NCBI RefSeq assembly: GCF_945956895.1 | Contig: NZ_CAMFJF010000006.1 | Span: forward strand, 99,366 to 163,365 | DNA: 64,000 nt | DNA from: an uncultured Allobosea sp. | GTDB lineage: Bacteria > Pseudomonadota > Alphaproteobacteria > Rhizobiales > Beijerinckiaceae | Direction: 5' to 3' | Shown here: positions 9,809 through 18,573 of the stretch, piece after piece | How positions within the stretch are numbered: the stretch's first letter is position 1 | Layout of the letters: every line of letters starts with the position of its first letter | Program-made: the position numbers and the translations under genes | The notes under the pieces: generated by a model | What the model was told of the DNA's origin: nothing | The model's database searches: none | The model's input: the letters and a program-made list of their open reading frames with translations, nothing else

Positions 9809-9982
9809 CGGTGGGGCGCCGATCAGGCAGGGCAGTCCGGGGCGCACAGGCAAAGCATGTCGCGGTGCGCTTTGTCGGAGCGTGACTGAATACAAGGAAT
9901 TCGCCGGGATGAACGACCGCCTGCCGATCAGGCCGCCCCACCGGAGCGATGAGCAAAGCACATTCGTATCGGATAAGGGAAA

Positions 9983-10067
9983 TGGTGCCCCTGGCCGGGA
10001 TCGAACCAGCACTCCTTGCGGAACTCGATTTTGAGTCGAGCGCGTCTACCAATTCCGCCACAGGGGC
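9983..10067 (-). tRNA. tRNA-Leu (anticodon CAA)
   Basis: Read on the minus strand: a 7-bp acceptor stem GCCCCTG/CAGGGGC, then A and an encoded CCA. The anticodon stem CTCGA/TCGAG encloses loop CTCAAAA with anticodon CAA (codon UUG). A long variable arm typical of class II tRNA and a GGTTCGATCC T-arm are present. Total 85 nt. Confidence 0.96.
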
Positions 10068-10083
10068 CCTTGCAGGCGGGCGG

Positions 10084-10111
10084 ACTATAGCGATCGATGG
10101 ATGCCGGTCAA
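10084..10111 (-). promoter_or_regulatory. candidate sigma-70 promoter of tRNA-Leu
   Basis: Minus strand TTGACC, 16-nt spacer, TATAGT, ending 16 bp before the mature tRNA 5' end. Both hexamers are close to consensus. Confidence 0.6.
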
Positions 10112-10263
10112 TCGCTGGCACGGCCGATCCCGCTGGTTTTGGCGGGTGATCGCCAAGGTATTTCGCTGCTGGGGCCGAACCGATGGGCGCTGGTGCGACA
10201 AGGTGTCCTCCCGGCCTGTCGAAGCCGTTGCGTCACTGTCAGCCTCATGCTCTAGAGCGCGCC

Positions 10264-10875
10264 ATGCTCAAGCGCCTCTACGAATGGACGATGTCGCTCG
10301 CTGCCCGGCCGCGGGCAGAGCTCTGGCTCGGGGTCGTCGCCTTCGTCGAGAGCTCCTTCTTCCTGATCCCGGCGGATGTCCTGTTCGTGCCGATGGCGCT
10401 GGCCCGGCCGCTACGGGCCTATCGGCTGGCCTTCATCGCGACTTTGTTCTCGGTGCTGGGCGGCATCGCCGGCTATGCGCTCGGCTATTATGCCTTCGAG
10501 GCCTTGGCAAAACCGGTTCTCGCCTTCTACGGCAAGCTCGGCGCCTTCGAGACGCTGCGCGCCTGCGCCGGGCCGGATACGACGCTGATCCTGCTGACGA
10601 CCTCGGGCCTTGCCCATCTGCCGCCGATCAAGGTGGTGACGATCCTGGCCGGCGCCGTCCATATCGGCCTGGCTTTCTTCGTCATCTCCTGCGTGCTGGC
10701 GCGGGGCGCGCGCTTCTTCGCGCTCGCCTTCCTGCTCAGGCGCTATGGCGCCACCATCCGCCACTTCATCGAACGTCGCCTGAAAGTGATCGCGGTGCTG
10801 GGCGCCGCCGTGCTGATCCTGCTTTATTTCGGCCTCAAGCTCGTCGCAGGCTCTGGCCAGCTTCTCTCCTGCTGA
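10264..10875 (+). CDS. YqaA/DedA-like (VTT domain) inner-membrane protein
   Basis: 203-aa integral membrane protein of the YqaA branch of the DedA/SNARE-associated (VTT) family. The open frame extends upstream to 10183, but the ATG at 10264 (MLKRLYEWTMSLA) is the family-like start. Seen: FVESSFFLIPADVLFVPMAL near the N-terminus, re-entrant-type glycine-rich LGGIAGYALGYYAFEALAKP, and a C-terminal helix VLGAAVLILLYFGLKLV. DedA-family proteins have been linked to membrane lipid flipping and envelope homeostasis. The substrate here is unknown. dsbB starts 7 bp after its stop, so they may be cotranscribed. Confidence 0.85.
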   Translation: MLKRLYEWTMSLAARPRAELWLGVVAFVESSFFLIPADVLFVPMALARPLRAYRLAFIATLFSVLGGIAGYALGYYAFEALAKPVLAFYGKLGAFETLRACAGPDTTLILLTTSGLAHLPPIKVVTILAGAVHIGLAFFVISCVLARGARFFALAFLLRRYGATIRHFIERRLKVIAVLGAAVLILLYFGLKLVAGSGQLLSC

Positions 10876-10882
10876 GCCCGTC

Positions 10883-11413
10883 ATGACCGCTTCCCTCGCC
10901 GACACCCCTTCTTCGCGTCGTTTGCCCAGCGCGCGGCAGCTGATCGCCCTCATCGGCGTGATCAGCCTGGCGCTGATCGCCGGGGCGTGGTTCTTCGAGC
11001 TCGTCCTGCATCTGCGGCCCTGCAAGCTCTGCCTCGAGCAGCGGATGCCGCATTACGCTGCGATCGGGCTGGCTTTGGCCGGACTGGTGCTGGCGCGCTC
11101 GCCGCGCCTGCAATGGCTCGTCCTGCTGGGCCTGGCTGGCCTGATGGCCTGGAGCACGGGCCTCGGCGTCTATCACGCCGGCGTCGAGTGGGGCTGGTTC
11201 ATGGGGCCGAACGATTGCGGCGGTGCGGCTTCGGCGGCGAGCGGCATGCAGGATTTCATGAAGCAGTTGCAGACGACGCGGATCGTCGCCTGTTCGGAAG
11301 CTGCCTGGCGCTTCCTCGGTCTGTCGCTCGCCGGCTGGAATGCACTGGCTTCGGCGGGACTCTTCCTGCTCGCCGTGCTCGGGCTGCTGCGCGGGCGCAC
11401 CGGCGCCGCGTAG
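10883..11413 (+). CDS. dsbB: DsbB-family disulfide bond formation protein
   Basis: Inner-membrane quinone-linked thiol oxidase (176 aa) that reoxidises DsbA-like periplasmic oxidases. Four hydrophobic helices are visible. The first periplasmic cysteine pair is Cys47-x-x-Cys50 in RPCKLCLEQR, the family signature. The second loop has Cys112 (NDCGG) and Cys137 (IVACSEA), matching the second redox pair. No dsbA is adjacent. Confidence 0.92.
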   Translation: MTASLADTPSSRRLPSARQLIALIGVISLALIAGAWFFELVLHLRPCKLCLEQRMPHYAAIGLALAGLVLARSPRLQWLVLLGLAGLMAWSTGLGVYHAGVEWGWFMGPNDCGGAASAASGMQDFMKQLQTTRIVACSEAAWRFLGLSLAGWNALASAGLFLLAVLGLLRGRTGAA

Positions 11414-11428
11414 CCCGTGGGCAGCAGT

Positions 11429-12166
11429 CTATGCCTTTCGCGCCCGGATCAGCATATGCGGGCGAAAGCGCGGGAACAGGTATTCGAAGGTCCGGAACGG
11501 CAGTTTCTTCAGGCTTTCGGACGGGCTCTGCCAGAGCATCTCGACCTCGACGAGCTTCAGCCCGGCATTGGCCAGGCAGGCTTCCAGTTCGGGCCGGGTG
11601 TATTCGCGCCGATGGACATATTCGTGCTCGAAATCGACATCGGCGAAAAGGTCCTGCGGCAATGCGACGATCGAGCGGTTGAAAATCAGCTTCAGGATGT
11701 TCCTCAGTCGGGCGAAATTATCCGTCGTGATGAAGATCTGGCCGTTCTCCGACAGCGCCGAGCGCAGTTTCCGCAAGATCTTGGTCGGGTCGATGCGCAG
11801 ATGCTCGATATTGTCGAACCAAAAGACCGCATCGACCTCATCGAGAGGCGAGACCCATTCCGGCGCCGAGATATCGCCTGCGAACATGCCGGCGAAGTTT
11901 CCGTAGAGCTCGCTCTCGATCTTCAGTGTTTCCGCGAAGTCGACAACGAATACCGAAGCGTCAAGCTGCTTGCGGGCAATCTCCTCGACGAAAGCGCCGC
12001 CGGCTCCCAATGACAGAATGCGAGGGCTGCGTCCCAGACTGTTCAACATCATGCTTGCCGAACGGTATTGGCGGTAGAAGCTGCTCTCGAAATAGGATTT
12101 CATATGGAATTTGCGGCTTTCGAGGTCGATCGACGACCTGAATTCATCCGGCGAAAACGAAGCCAT
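11429..12166 (-). CDS. class I SAM-dependent methyltransferase
   Basis: 245-aa protein with a Rossmann-type methyltransferase core. Motif I is seen as RILSLGAGGAFVEEIA (about 50-65). An acidic FVVDFAET follows, then VSPLDEVDAVFWFDNIEHLR (motif IV region) and SENGQIFITTDNFARLRNIL, resembling methyltransferases acting on small molecules or glycan/lipid intermediates. The substrate cannot be read from sequence. It is convergent with dsbB and preceded by an AT-rich 200-bp region. Confidence 0.8.
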   Translation of the reverse strand: MASFSPDEFRSSIDLESRKFHMKSYFESSFYRQYRSASMMLNSLGRSPRILSLGAGGAFVEEIARKQLDASVFVVDFAETLKIESELYGNFAGMFAGDISAPEWVSPLDEVDAVFWFDNIEHLRIDPTKILRKLRSALSENGQIFITTDNFARLRNILKLIFNRSIVALPQDLFADVDFEHEYVHRREYTRPELEACLANAGLKLVEVEMLWQSPSESLKKLPFRTFEYLFPRFRPHMLIRARKA

Positions 12167-12381
12167 GCAAGAAGGACCTTCAGTAACGGCGCCGATAATA
12201 TGATGCTGATATATTAAATAATCATTCTTCCTAATGCAGGAACAGAGGGGGGCCGGTCGGTCGATGACCCCACCGGCGTGCTGACCGGCATCGAGGGACG
12301 TCTTCGGCGTTGCGTCTTCGACGCGAACAAGAAACCCACCGCAGGATGAGCCGTGCAGATGGAGCGAACCTGCGCCGGGCC

Positions 12382-12954
12382 TTACGGCTCCAGCTCCGAA
12401 TCCCAGTAGAGATAGTCCAGCCAGCTCTCGTGCAGGTAGTTCGGCGGGAAGAGCTTGCCGTTGCGGTGAAGGTCGTTGACCGTCGGCGCATAGGGCTTCT
12501 GGGCCGGGAACATCTCGACCGCGGCCGGCATCTTGTCGCCCTTGCGCAGGTTGCAGGGCGAGCAGGCGGCGACGACGTTCTCCCAGGTGGTCAGGCCGCC
12601 CTTGGAGCGCGGAATGACATGGTCGAAGGTCAATTCGTCACGCGTGTGGCAATATTGGCAGGCGAAACGGTCGCGCAGGAAGACGTTGAAGCGGGTGAAG
12701 GCCGGCGTGCGCGAGGGCTTGATATAGCTCTTGAGCGAGACCACCGAGGGCAGCCGCATGTCGAAGCTGGGGCTGCGGACGACGGTATCGTATTCGGAGA
12801 CGATGTTGACGCGGTCCATGAAGACCGCCTTGATCGCGTCCTGCCAGCTCCACAACGACAGGGGATAGTAGCTGAGCGGCCGGAAATCGGCGTTCAGTAC
12901 CAAAGCCGGACAGCTGTCCGGCGATGCCATCGGATGCATCACATGCGCCGTCAA
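12382..12954 (-). CDS. HNH endonuclease family protein
   Basis: 190-aa protein with a zinc-binding HNH fold. The CQYC (about 109-112) and CSPC cysteine pairs flank the ββα-metal core ELTFDHVIPRSKGGLTTWEN, where D-H and the later N are catalytic-type residues. A conserved N-terminal segment (ALVLNADFRPLSYYPLSLWS) identifies the widespread stand-alone alphaproteobacterial HNH family. The role is unclear (DNA repair or phage-related are possibilities). It is a single gene with a 20-bp hairpin (12978-12997) in its leader. Confidence 0.88.
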   Translation of the reverse strand: MTAHVMHPMASPDSCPALVLNADFRPLSYYPLSLWSWQDAIKAVFMDRVNIVSEYDTVVRSPSFDMRLPSVVSLKSYIKPSRTPAFTRFNVFLRDRFACQYCHTRDELTFDHVIPRSKGGLTTWENVVAACSPCNLRKGDKMPAAVEMFPAQKPYAPTVNDLHRNGKLFPPNYLHESWLDYLYWDSELEP

Positions 12955-12977
12955 ACCCGTCGCACCTCCGCTTCATC

Positions 12978-12997
12978 GAGCGGGACGAATCCCGCTC
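12978..12997. repeat. short hairpin upstream of the HNH gene
   Basis: Perfect 8-bp stem GAGCGGGA / TCCCGCTC with a CGAA loop, 24 bp before the HNH start. No T-run. Possible leader structure, function unknown. Confidence 0.45.
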
Positions 12998-13163
12998 AAG
13001 GATCAATGTAAGCGCGAGACGACAGGAATGTGAAGGAACTTGTTGCGGCTGCGACAAACGTCCGCCTGCGGACGAGGATTCGCGTCATCCGCAGCGGTAA
13101 AATGATGGGCTGTGTTGGATTCGGGCCGGGTTCTCGAAGCCTCTATGCTGCCGGCCTGATTCG

Positions 13164-14048
13164 TCAGCGGGTCGGGACGGGTTTCTCGCCGCGATAATCG
13201 TAGAAGCCGCGCTTGGTCTTGCGGCCGAGCCAGCCGGCCTCGACGTACTTCACCAGGAGCGGGCAGGGGCGGTATTTCGAATCGGCCAGCCCGTCATGGA
13301 GCACCTGCATCACCGAAAGGCAGGTATCGAGGCCGATGAAATCGGCGAGCTGGAGCGGACCCATCGGGTGATTGGCGCCGAGGCGCATGGCGGTGTCGAT
13401 CGCGTCGACCGAGCCGACGCCCTCATAAAGCGTGTAGACGGCCTCGTTGATCATCGGCAGCAGGATGCGGTTGACGATGAAGGCCGGGAAATCCTCGGAG
13501 ACCGAGACGGTCTTGTGCAGGCTGCCGACGAGGCTCTTGGCGCGCTCGAAGGTGCCGTCATCGGTGGCGATGCCGCGGATCAGCTCGACGAGCTGCATCA
13601 GCGGCACGGGGTTCATGAAATGGATGCCAATGAAGTGCTCGGGACGATCGGTCGCTGCGGCGAGGCGCGTGATCGAGATCGAGGAGGTGTTGGAGGCGAG
13701 GATCGCGTCCGGGCGCAGATGCGGGCAGACCGCCGTGAAGATCTTGCGCTTGATCTCCTCGTTCTCGGTCGCGGCCTCGATCACGAGGTCGCAATCACCG
13801 AGATCGGCCAGGCCGATGGCAGGCTGGATGCGGGAGATCGCGGCGCGGCGTTCGTCCTCGGCGAGGGCGCCCTTGGAGACCTGGCGGGCCATGTTGCCGT
13901 CGATCGTGGCGAGTGCGGCGTTGATCCGCTCCTCGGCGACGTCATGCAGCCGGATGTCGAAGCCGGCGGCGGCGGCGACATGGGCGATGCCATTGCCCAT
14001 CTGGCCTGCCCCGATGATGCCGATCGTCTTGATCGCGTGGTCCGACAT
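13164..14048 (-). CDS. hbd: 3-hydroxybutyryl-CoA dehydrogenase
   Basis: NAD(P)-dependent dehydrogenase (294 aa) interconverting 3-hydroxybutyryl-CoA and acetoacetyl-CoA in short-chain fatty-acid/PHB metabolism. The Rossmann start GIIGAGQMGNGIAHVAAAAG lies at about 10-29. Family motifs include LASNTSSISITRLA, HFMNPVPLMQLVE, FPAFIVNRILLPMINEA and DAIDTAMRLGANHPMGPLQL. Length is normal. It lies downstream of etfA in the same direction, 83 bp away. Confidence 0.95.
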   Translation of the reverse strand: MSDHAIKTIGIIGAGQMGNGIAHVAAAAGFDIRLHDVAEERINAALATIDGNMARQVSKGALAEDERRAAISRIQPAIGLADLGDCDLVIEAATENEEIKRKIFTAVCPHLRPDAILASNTSSISITRLAAATDRPEHFIGIHFMNPVPLMQLVELIRGIATDDGTFERAKSLVGSLHKTVSVSEDFPAFIVNRILLPMINEAVYTLYEGVGSVDAIDTAMRLGANHPMGPLQLADFIGLDTCLSVMQVLHDGLADSKYRPCPLLVKYVEAGWLGRKTKRGFYDYRGEKPVPTR

Positions 14049-14092
14049 GGTTTGATCCCGGATGAAACGTTCAGGCTCCCGCAGGAGCGGAG

Positions 14093-14114
14093 CGGGCCGC
14101 CCTGAGGCGGCCCG
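14093..14114. repeat. GC-rich hairpin between etfA and hbd
   Basis: Perfect 9-bp stem CGGGCCGCC / GGCGGCCCG with a CTGA loop between two same-strand genes. There is no U-run, so it is probably an intercistronic mRNA structure rather than a terminator. Confidence 0.5.
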
Positions 14115-14131
14115 GAAGGGTGGTGCCGGCC

Positions 14132-15076
14132 TTACTTGCCGGCTTTTGCGAGCTCGGCGTCGAGTTCGGGCAGGACGGTGAAGAGATCACCGACGAGGCC
14201 GTAATCGGCGATCTGGAAGATCGGCGCCTCCTCGTCCTTGTTGATGGCGACGATGACCTTCGAGTCCTTCATGCCGGCGAGATGCTGGATCGCGCCGGAG
14301 ATGCCGACGGCGATGTAGAGCTCGGGGGCGACGACCTTGCCGGTCTGGCCGACCTGCCAGTCGTTCGGGGCATAGCCGGCATCGACCGCGGCGCGCGAGG
14401 CGCCCATAGCGGCGCCGAGCTTGTCGGCGACGGGCTCGATCACCTTGCCGAAATTCTCGGCCGAGGCCAGCGCGCGGCCGCCCGAGATGATGATCTTGGC
14501 CGAGGCCAGCTCCGGACGGTCGGACTTGGCGACCTCCTCGCCCTTGAAGGACGAGTTGCCGGGGTTCTCGGCGGCCGAGACGCTCTCGACCGCAGCCGAG
14601 CCGCCTTCGCCCGCCGCCGCGAAGGAGGCGGTGCGGATGGTCAGCAGCTTCTTGGCGTCGGTCGACTGCACGGTCTGGATGGCGTTGCCGGCATAGACCG
14701 GGCGCTCGAAGGTGTCGGGCGAGACGATCGCGCTGACATCGGAGACCTGCATCACGTCGAGCAGGGCGGCGACGCGCGGCAGCACGTTCTTGCCGGTCGT
14801 GGTCGAGGGCGCGACGATGGCGTCGTACCCGGCGGCCAGCTTGGCGATCAGCGCGGCAAGCGGCTCGGCCAGCGCATGGCCGTAGGCCGCGTCATCGGCG
14901 AGCAGCACCTTCTCGACGCCGGCAAGCTTGGCGGCAGCGTCGGCCGCGGCCTTGGCGCCCTGGCCGGCGACGAGGACATGGACGGGTGCGCCGAGCTTGG
15001 CGGCGGCGGTCAGCGCCTTGGCGGTGGCGTCCTTGATCGAGGCGTTGTCGTGTTCGGCGATCAGCAGCGTGGTCAT
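14132..15076 (-). CDS. etfA: Electron transfer flavoprotein subunit alpha
   Basis: 314-aa FAD-binding subunit of ETF, which carries electrons from acyl-CoA dehydrogenases to ETF-quinone oxidoreductase. The start is ATG at 15076, overlapping the etfB stop as TGATG; the frame is open further upstream but those residues are not ETF. The C-terminal FAD motif is visible: [20 protein letters not shown], then [40 protein letters not shown] and [20 protein letters not shown]. Confidence 0.97.
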   Translation of the reverse strand: MTTLLIAEHDNASIKDATAKALTAAAKLGAPVHVLVAGQGAKAAADAAAKLAGVEKVLLADDAAYGHALAEPLAALIAKLAAGYDAIVAPSTTTGKNVLPRVAALLDVMQVSDVSAIVSPDTFERPVYAGNAIQTVQSTDAKKLLTIRTASFAAAGEGGSAAVESVSAAENPGNSSFKGEEVAKSDRPELASAKIIISGGRALASAENFGKVIEPVADKLGAAMGASRAAVDAGYAPNDWQVGQTGKVVAPELYIAVGISGAIQHLAGMKDSKVIVAINKDEEAPIFQIADYGLVGDLFTVLPELDAELAKAGK

Positions 15077-15822
15077 CAGATCACCCCGGCGGTCTTGAGC
15101 TTGGAGACGAGTTCGGCGGCATTGGCCACCTTGACGCCGGCAGAGCGGCCGGCGGGCTCGACCGTCTTCAGGACCTTGAGGCGGGGCGCGACATCGACGC
15201 CGAGCGCTTCGGCCGTGGTCTCGTCGAGCGGCTTCTTCTTCGCCTTCATGATGTTCGGCAGCGAGGCGTAGCGCGGCTCGTTGAGGCGCAGGTCGGTGGT
15301 GACGATCGCCGGCAGCTTCAGCGCAACCGTCTGCAGGCCGCCATCGACCTCGCGGGTGACGTCGACCGCGCCGTCGCCGACCACGACCTTCGAGGCGAAG
15401 GTGCCCTGGCCCCAGCCGAGCAGGGCGGCGAGCATCTGGCCGGTCTGGTTGCAATCGTCGTCGATCGCCTGCTTGCCGAGGATGACGAGGCCGGGAGCCT
15501 CCTGCTCGACGACCTTCTTCAGCAGCTTGGCGACAGCGAGAGGCTCGACCGTGCCGTCGACCTTGACCAGGATGCCGCGATCGGCGCCCATCGCCAGGCC
15601 CGTGCGGATCGTCTCGGCGGCTTGCGCCGGGCCGATCGAGACGACGACCACCTCGGTCGCCTTGCCGGCTTCCTTCAGGCGCAGCGCCTCTTCGACAGCG
15701 ATCTCGTCGAAGGGATTCATCGACATCTTCACGTTCGCAAGCTCGACGCCCGAACCGTCCGCCTTCACGCGGATCTTCACGTTGTAGTCGACAACCCGCT
15801 TCACGGGCACCAAGATCTTCAT
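15076..15822 (-). CDS. etfB: Electron transfer flavoprotein subunit beta
   Basis: 248-aa AMP-binding beta subunit of ETF. It starts with [20 protein letters not shown], typical for the family. [19 protein letters not shown] and [20 protein letters not shown] follow, then [21 protein letters not shown] consensus-like promoter lies 95 bp upstream. It is translationally coupled to etfA. Confidence 0.97.
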   Translation of the reverse strand: MKILVPVKRVVDYNVKIRVKADGSGVELANVKMSMNPFDEIAVEEALRLKEAGKATEVVVVSIGPAQAAETIRTGLAMGADRGILVKVDGTVEPLAVAKLLKKVVEQEAPGLVILGKQAIDDDCNQTGQMLAALLGWGQGTFASKVVVGDGAVDVTREVDGGLQTVALKLPAIVTTDLRLNEPRYASLPNIMKAKKKPLDETTAEALGVDVAPRLKVLKTVEPAGRSAGVKVANAAELVSKLKTAGVI

Positions 15823-15917
15823 CGCCAGATCACCGTTTAGAAGAGATGAGCCTCGCGCCGCACCATACCTGACGGCAGGACAGCGGCATCGCGGCCCTCG
15901 GCTGGAATGCGCTGGGA

Positions 15918-15946
15918 CCGTAACGACGCCCGTTTGCGCTTGTCAA
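15918..15946 (-). promoter_or_regulatory. candidate sigma-70 promoter of etfBA-hbd
   Basis: Minus strand TTGACA, 17-nt spacer, TTACGG, located 95-124 bp upstream of the etfB ATG. The -35 is perfect and the -10 moderate. Confidence 0.5.
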
Positions 15947-15986
15947 CGTCCGTCCGGGCCCGAGTCGGAGGCAAAACAGCGCGGCT

Positions 15987-16685
15987 TCAGCCATGGCTGG
16001 CCTTGCGCCCGAACAGGGCGATGCTGCGGTGCACGAAGAGCGGGGTCAGCGCGGCGCCTGTCGCCAGCCCGCCCAGGTGCGCCCACCAGCCGACATTGCC
16101 GTCGGCGCCGAACAGGGCGGAGGCGGCCTGCAGCAGGATCCAGCCGCCGAGCGCATAGATGGCGGGGATGTGGATCGGAATCCAGTTGAAGGCGAGGCCC
16201 CAGATGCGGACCTGCGGATAGATCATCAGATAGGAGGCGATGACGCCGGAGATGGCGCCGGAGGCGCCGATCAGCGGCTGCTGCGAATCCGGATACAGGC
16301 CGGCATGGAAGAGCGAACCGCCGAGCCCGCAGAGGAAGAAGAAAACGAGGAAGCGGGCATGGCCCATCGCATCCTCGACATTGTCGCCGAAGACCCAGAG
16401 GAACAGCATGTTCCCGACGAGATGCGCGAGATTGGCGTGCAGCAGGATGTTGCTGAACAGGGTCGCCCAGGCCGGGAGATGGGCGAGGCCCTCCGGCAAT
16501 TGTGCCGTGCCGAACAACACCGAGGGAATCATGCCGAAGCCGGCCATGATCGCCAGCTCCGCTTCCTCGCCGGGCCAGAGCAGCAGCACGAGTTGAAGGG
16601 CGAGGCTGGCGCCGATCAGCCCGTAGGTGATGTAGGGCGTTCGCATGAAGCGCAGCGGCACGCCGTCATGCAGGGGGACGAACAT
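15987..16685 (-). CDS. Rhomboid-family intramembrane serine protease
   Basis: 232-aa membrane protease. The catalytic Ser lies in GASGAISGVIASYLM (GxSG motif). The catalytic His is in WWAHLGGLATGAAL near the C-terminus. The conserved amphipathic loop appears as NILLHANLAHLVGNMLFLWV. At least six helices are visible. It cleaves transmembrane substrates, here unknown. The stop of the cobalamin adenosyltransferase gene lies 8 bp upstream of its start, so the two are probably cotranscribed. Confidence 0.93.
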   Translation of the reverse strand: MFVPLHDGVPLRFMRTPYITYGLIGASLALQLVLLLWPGEEAELAIMAGFGMIPSVLFGTAQLPEGLAHLPAWATLFSNILLHANLAHLVGNMLFLWVFGDNVEDAMGHARFLVFFFLCGLGGSLFHAGLYPDSQQPLIGASGAISGVIASYLMIYPQVRIWGLAFNWIPIHIPAIYALGGWILLQAASALFGADGNVGWWAHLGGLATGAALTPLFVHRSIALFGRKASHG

Positions 16686-16693
16686 GGCTGATC

Positions 16694-17275
16694 TCAGCGA
16701 TTCCCGCCGGGCACCCAGAGCACGTCGCCTGCTGCCTTGGCATTGAGGTAGCGGGAGGCGACGAACAGGAAGTCCGAGAGGCGGTTGATGTATTTCAGCG
16801 CGGGTGGGGCGACCGTCTCACCCTCGGTGGCGGCAAGCTCGGTCATCAGGCGCTCGGCCCGGCGGCTGACGGTGCGGGCAAGATGGAGATGCGTCGCGGC
16901 CGGCGTGCCGCCGGGCAGGACGAAGGAGCGCAGGGGAGCGAGATCCGCGTTCAGCTCGTCGATTTCGGCCTCGATCCGGTCGACCTGGGCCTGAATGATT
17001 CGCAGCGGCTCGAAGGCAAGCGGCTGGCCGGTCTCCGGCGTCGATAGATCGGCGCCGAGGTCGAAGAGGTCGTTGCTGATGCGGCCGAGCATGGCGTCGA
17101 CCAGGGCATCTTCCGTTGCCGCATGCAGGCGGGCGAGGCCGAGGCAGGCATTGGTCTCGTCGACAGTGCCGTAGGCGGCGACGCGCAGGTCGAATTTCGG
17201 CCGGCGCGGGCCGCTTGTCAGGCCGGTCGTGCCATTGTCGCCGGTGCGCGTGTAGATGCGGTTGAGCTTGACCAT
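16694..17275 (-). CDS. Cob(I)alamin adenosyltransferase, PduO type
   Basis: 193-aa ATP:corrinoid adenosyltransferase making adenosylcobalamin. The N-terminal ATP-binding signature is RIYTRTGDNGTTGLTSGPRR. A middle motif VDETNACLGLAR follows. The C-terminal helix region SRRAERLMTEL and LKYINRLSDFLFVASRYLN are conserved in the family. It is relevant to the cobS/cobT cobalamin genes elsewhere in the window (37518-41185). Confidence 0.95.
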   Translation of the reverse strand: MVKLNRIYTRTGDNGTTGLTSGPRRPKFDLRVAAYGTVDETNACLGLARLHAATEDALVDAMLGRISNDLFDLGADLSTPETGQPLAFEPLRIIQAQVDRIEAEIDELNADLAPLRSFVLPGGTPAATHLHLARTVSRRAERLMTELAATEGETVAPPALKYINRLSDFLFVASRYLNAKAAGDVLWVPGGNR

Positions 17276-17390
17276 GCCACGCTTATAGCGCGGCGCGGGC
17301 CGGACGGAAGCGCGTTTGCGGCATCGCTGCGCCGAGCGCCGATCCGGAAGCCGCAGCCCTCACTCCGAGAGTCTGATTGGCAATCCCCTG

Positions 17391-17512
17391 AGCCCTCATC
17401 CTGAGGAGCCATTTCGGCAGAAATGGCGTCTCGAAGGATGCTCCAGGAGGCTCCGGGGACATCTGGAACATCCTTCGAGACGCCGCTGACGCGGCTCCTC
17501 AGGATGAGGGCT
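17391..17512. repeat. long inverted repeat (family A, copy 2)
   Basis: Two-block palindrome: AGCCCTCATCCTGAGGAGCC and GGCGTCTCGAAGGATG on the left (17391-17440) are mirrored at 17469-17484 and 17493-17512. Small unmatched segments (about 14 and 8 nt) separate the blocks. It has the same core sequences as the element inside the kdp operon. It lies between the adenosyltransferase gene and the PagL-like gene. Confidence 0.85.
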
Positions 17513-17560
17513 GGAGTTTCCAGCCAGATTCCCCGGGTGGGGCTCGAAGAACTCGATCCG

Positions 17561-18157
17561 TCAGAAAGTGTAGCCGAGCCTGGCGCCGATATTGGCCGGG
17601 CCGCGATTGGCGGTGCCCGGCTTGTCGGCGCAGCCGGCCGTGCTGAAATGCTCGAGCGTGGTGACGAGGCTCCAGCGGTCCGTCAGCCGGAAGCCGAGGG
17701 CGGCGGCTTCGCGCGTGCCGGTATTGCAGCCGAGGGCGAGACGATTCTCCGGGACGACCAGGCCGTTCTTGCCGTCGTTCAGCGCGGCGCCGAGGCTCGC
17801 CTCGACGAAGATGTCGCGCGTCACGTCGAAAGACCAGGTCGCGCCGGCATAGGCATAGCGCGTGCCGTTGAGGTTGACGCTCGCGCCCATGTTGAAGCGG
17901 GGGATGAAGGCGGCGGCGATACGGTCGCTCAAGGGAATGAGGCGCGGCGACAGCAGGTCCGCGCTCAGATTCGGCAGGCCGCTCTCCCGGCCGCCGGGAT
18001 TGGCGAGGCCGGCGCCGACGCGGGCCTCCCAGGCCGGAGCGGGCGGCTCGGCGGCGGGAGCGTAGCTGGAGACACTGCTCGAGAGCGACCGGGTCTGCGC
18101 GTGAGTGGCAGAGGCGGCCAGGCAAACGGCAAGGGACAGCAACGCGACGCGGACCAT
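17561..18157 (-). CDS. PagL-like outer-membrane lipid A deacylase (acyloxyacyl hydrolase family)
   Basis: 198 aa from ATG 18157, chosen because it gives a clean signal peptide (MVRVALLSLAVCLAASATHA); the frame is open to 18226. The body alternates hydrophobic and polar strands and ends in RLGYTF, an aromatic C-terminus typical of outer-membrane barrels. The segment SLVTTLEHFSTAGCADK contains H-x-S, as in the catalytic His/Ser of PagL 3-O-deacylases. The overall fit is to the acyloxyacyl hydrolase family. It may remodel lipid A, but activity is inferred from this motif only. Confidence 0.65.
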   Translation of the reverse strand: MVRVALLSLAVCLAASATHAQTRSLSSSVSSYAPAAEPPAPAWEARVGAGLANPGGRESGLPNLSADLLSPRLIPLSDRIAAAFIPRFNMGASVNLNGTRYAYAGATWSFDVTRDIFVEASLGAALNDGKNGLVVPENRLALGCNTGTREAAALGFRLTDRWSLVTTLEHFSTAGCADKPGTANRGPANIGARLGYTF

Positions 18158-18312
18158 GGGCCTTCGGTGGTGAGCGGGTGAAGAGACGTTAGTGAAACAC
18201 ACATACTCGTGTCCGGAATGTGGCAAAACCCGGCAGGTCGATCCTTCCTCAACAAGCGGATGTTTCTGGTATTCTTTTTATTTCAAAGGCTTGCACCTGC
18301 TGTCGCAGGCGC

Positions 18313-18501
18313 TCAGCCGTTGCGCCACCACAGGACGATGACGATCAGGACGATTGCGACGAACTGCAGGATGACCCGCAGCCGCATCAATCGCTGCGAG
18401 GTGTTGGCGCTGCCGCCGCGCAGCATGTTGATGAGGCCGAGCAGGAGCACGATGGCGACGGCGCCGACCGCGACGGACACGAGAGTGTTCGAAAACGTCA
18501 T
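18313..18501 (-). CDS. HIG1-domain twin-transmembrane protein
   Basis: 62 aa with two membrane helices (about 5-26 and 41-59) joined by a short polar loop containing RGGSANTSQRLMRLRVILQF. This is the bacterial HIG1 (hypoxia-induced gene) pattern, in which the LMRxRVxLQFVA stretch is conserved. In eukaryotes and some bacteria, HIG1 proteins associate with cytochrome c oxidase; the bacterial function is not settled. Such genes commonly precede a cobalamin adenosyltransferase gene in related genomes. Here a PagL-like gene and a palindrome lie between them. Confidence 0.85.
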   Translation of the reverse strand: MTFSNTLVSVAVGAVAIVLLLGLINMLRGGSANTSQRLMRLRVILQFVAIVLIVIVLWWRNG

Positions 18502-18573
18502 GAGAACAGGCTTAGGACGGTGCGAGGGACTTTGCCAGCGCCCGGACGAGGCTGGCGACGGTTGGGCCGTGGG

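Larger units (their letters stand above)
9640..9982. other. 343-bp kdp upstream region
   Basis: No convincing gene is present. It contains the candidate KdpE operator (9789-9808) and promoter (9739-9767) for the minus-strand kdp operon. The rest up to the tRNA-Leu shows no clear structure. Confidence 0.6.

Noticed and set aside
14093-14114. GC hairpin after etfA as a terminator
   Set aside because: It lacks a U-run and hbd follows in the same direction with only 83 bp between, so an intercistronic structure is more likely.
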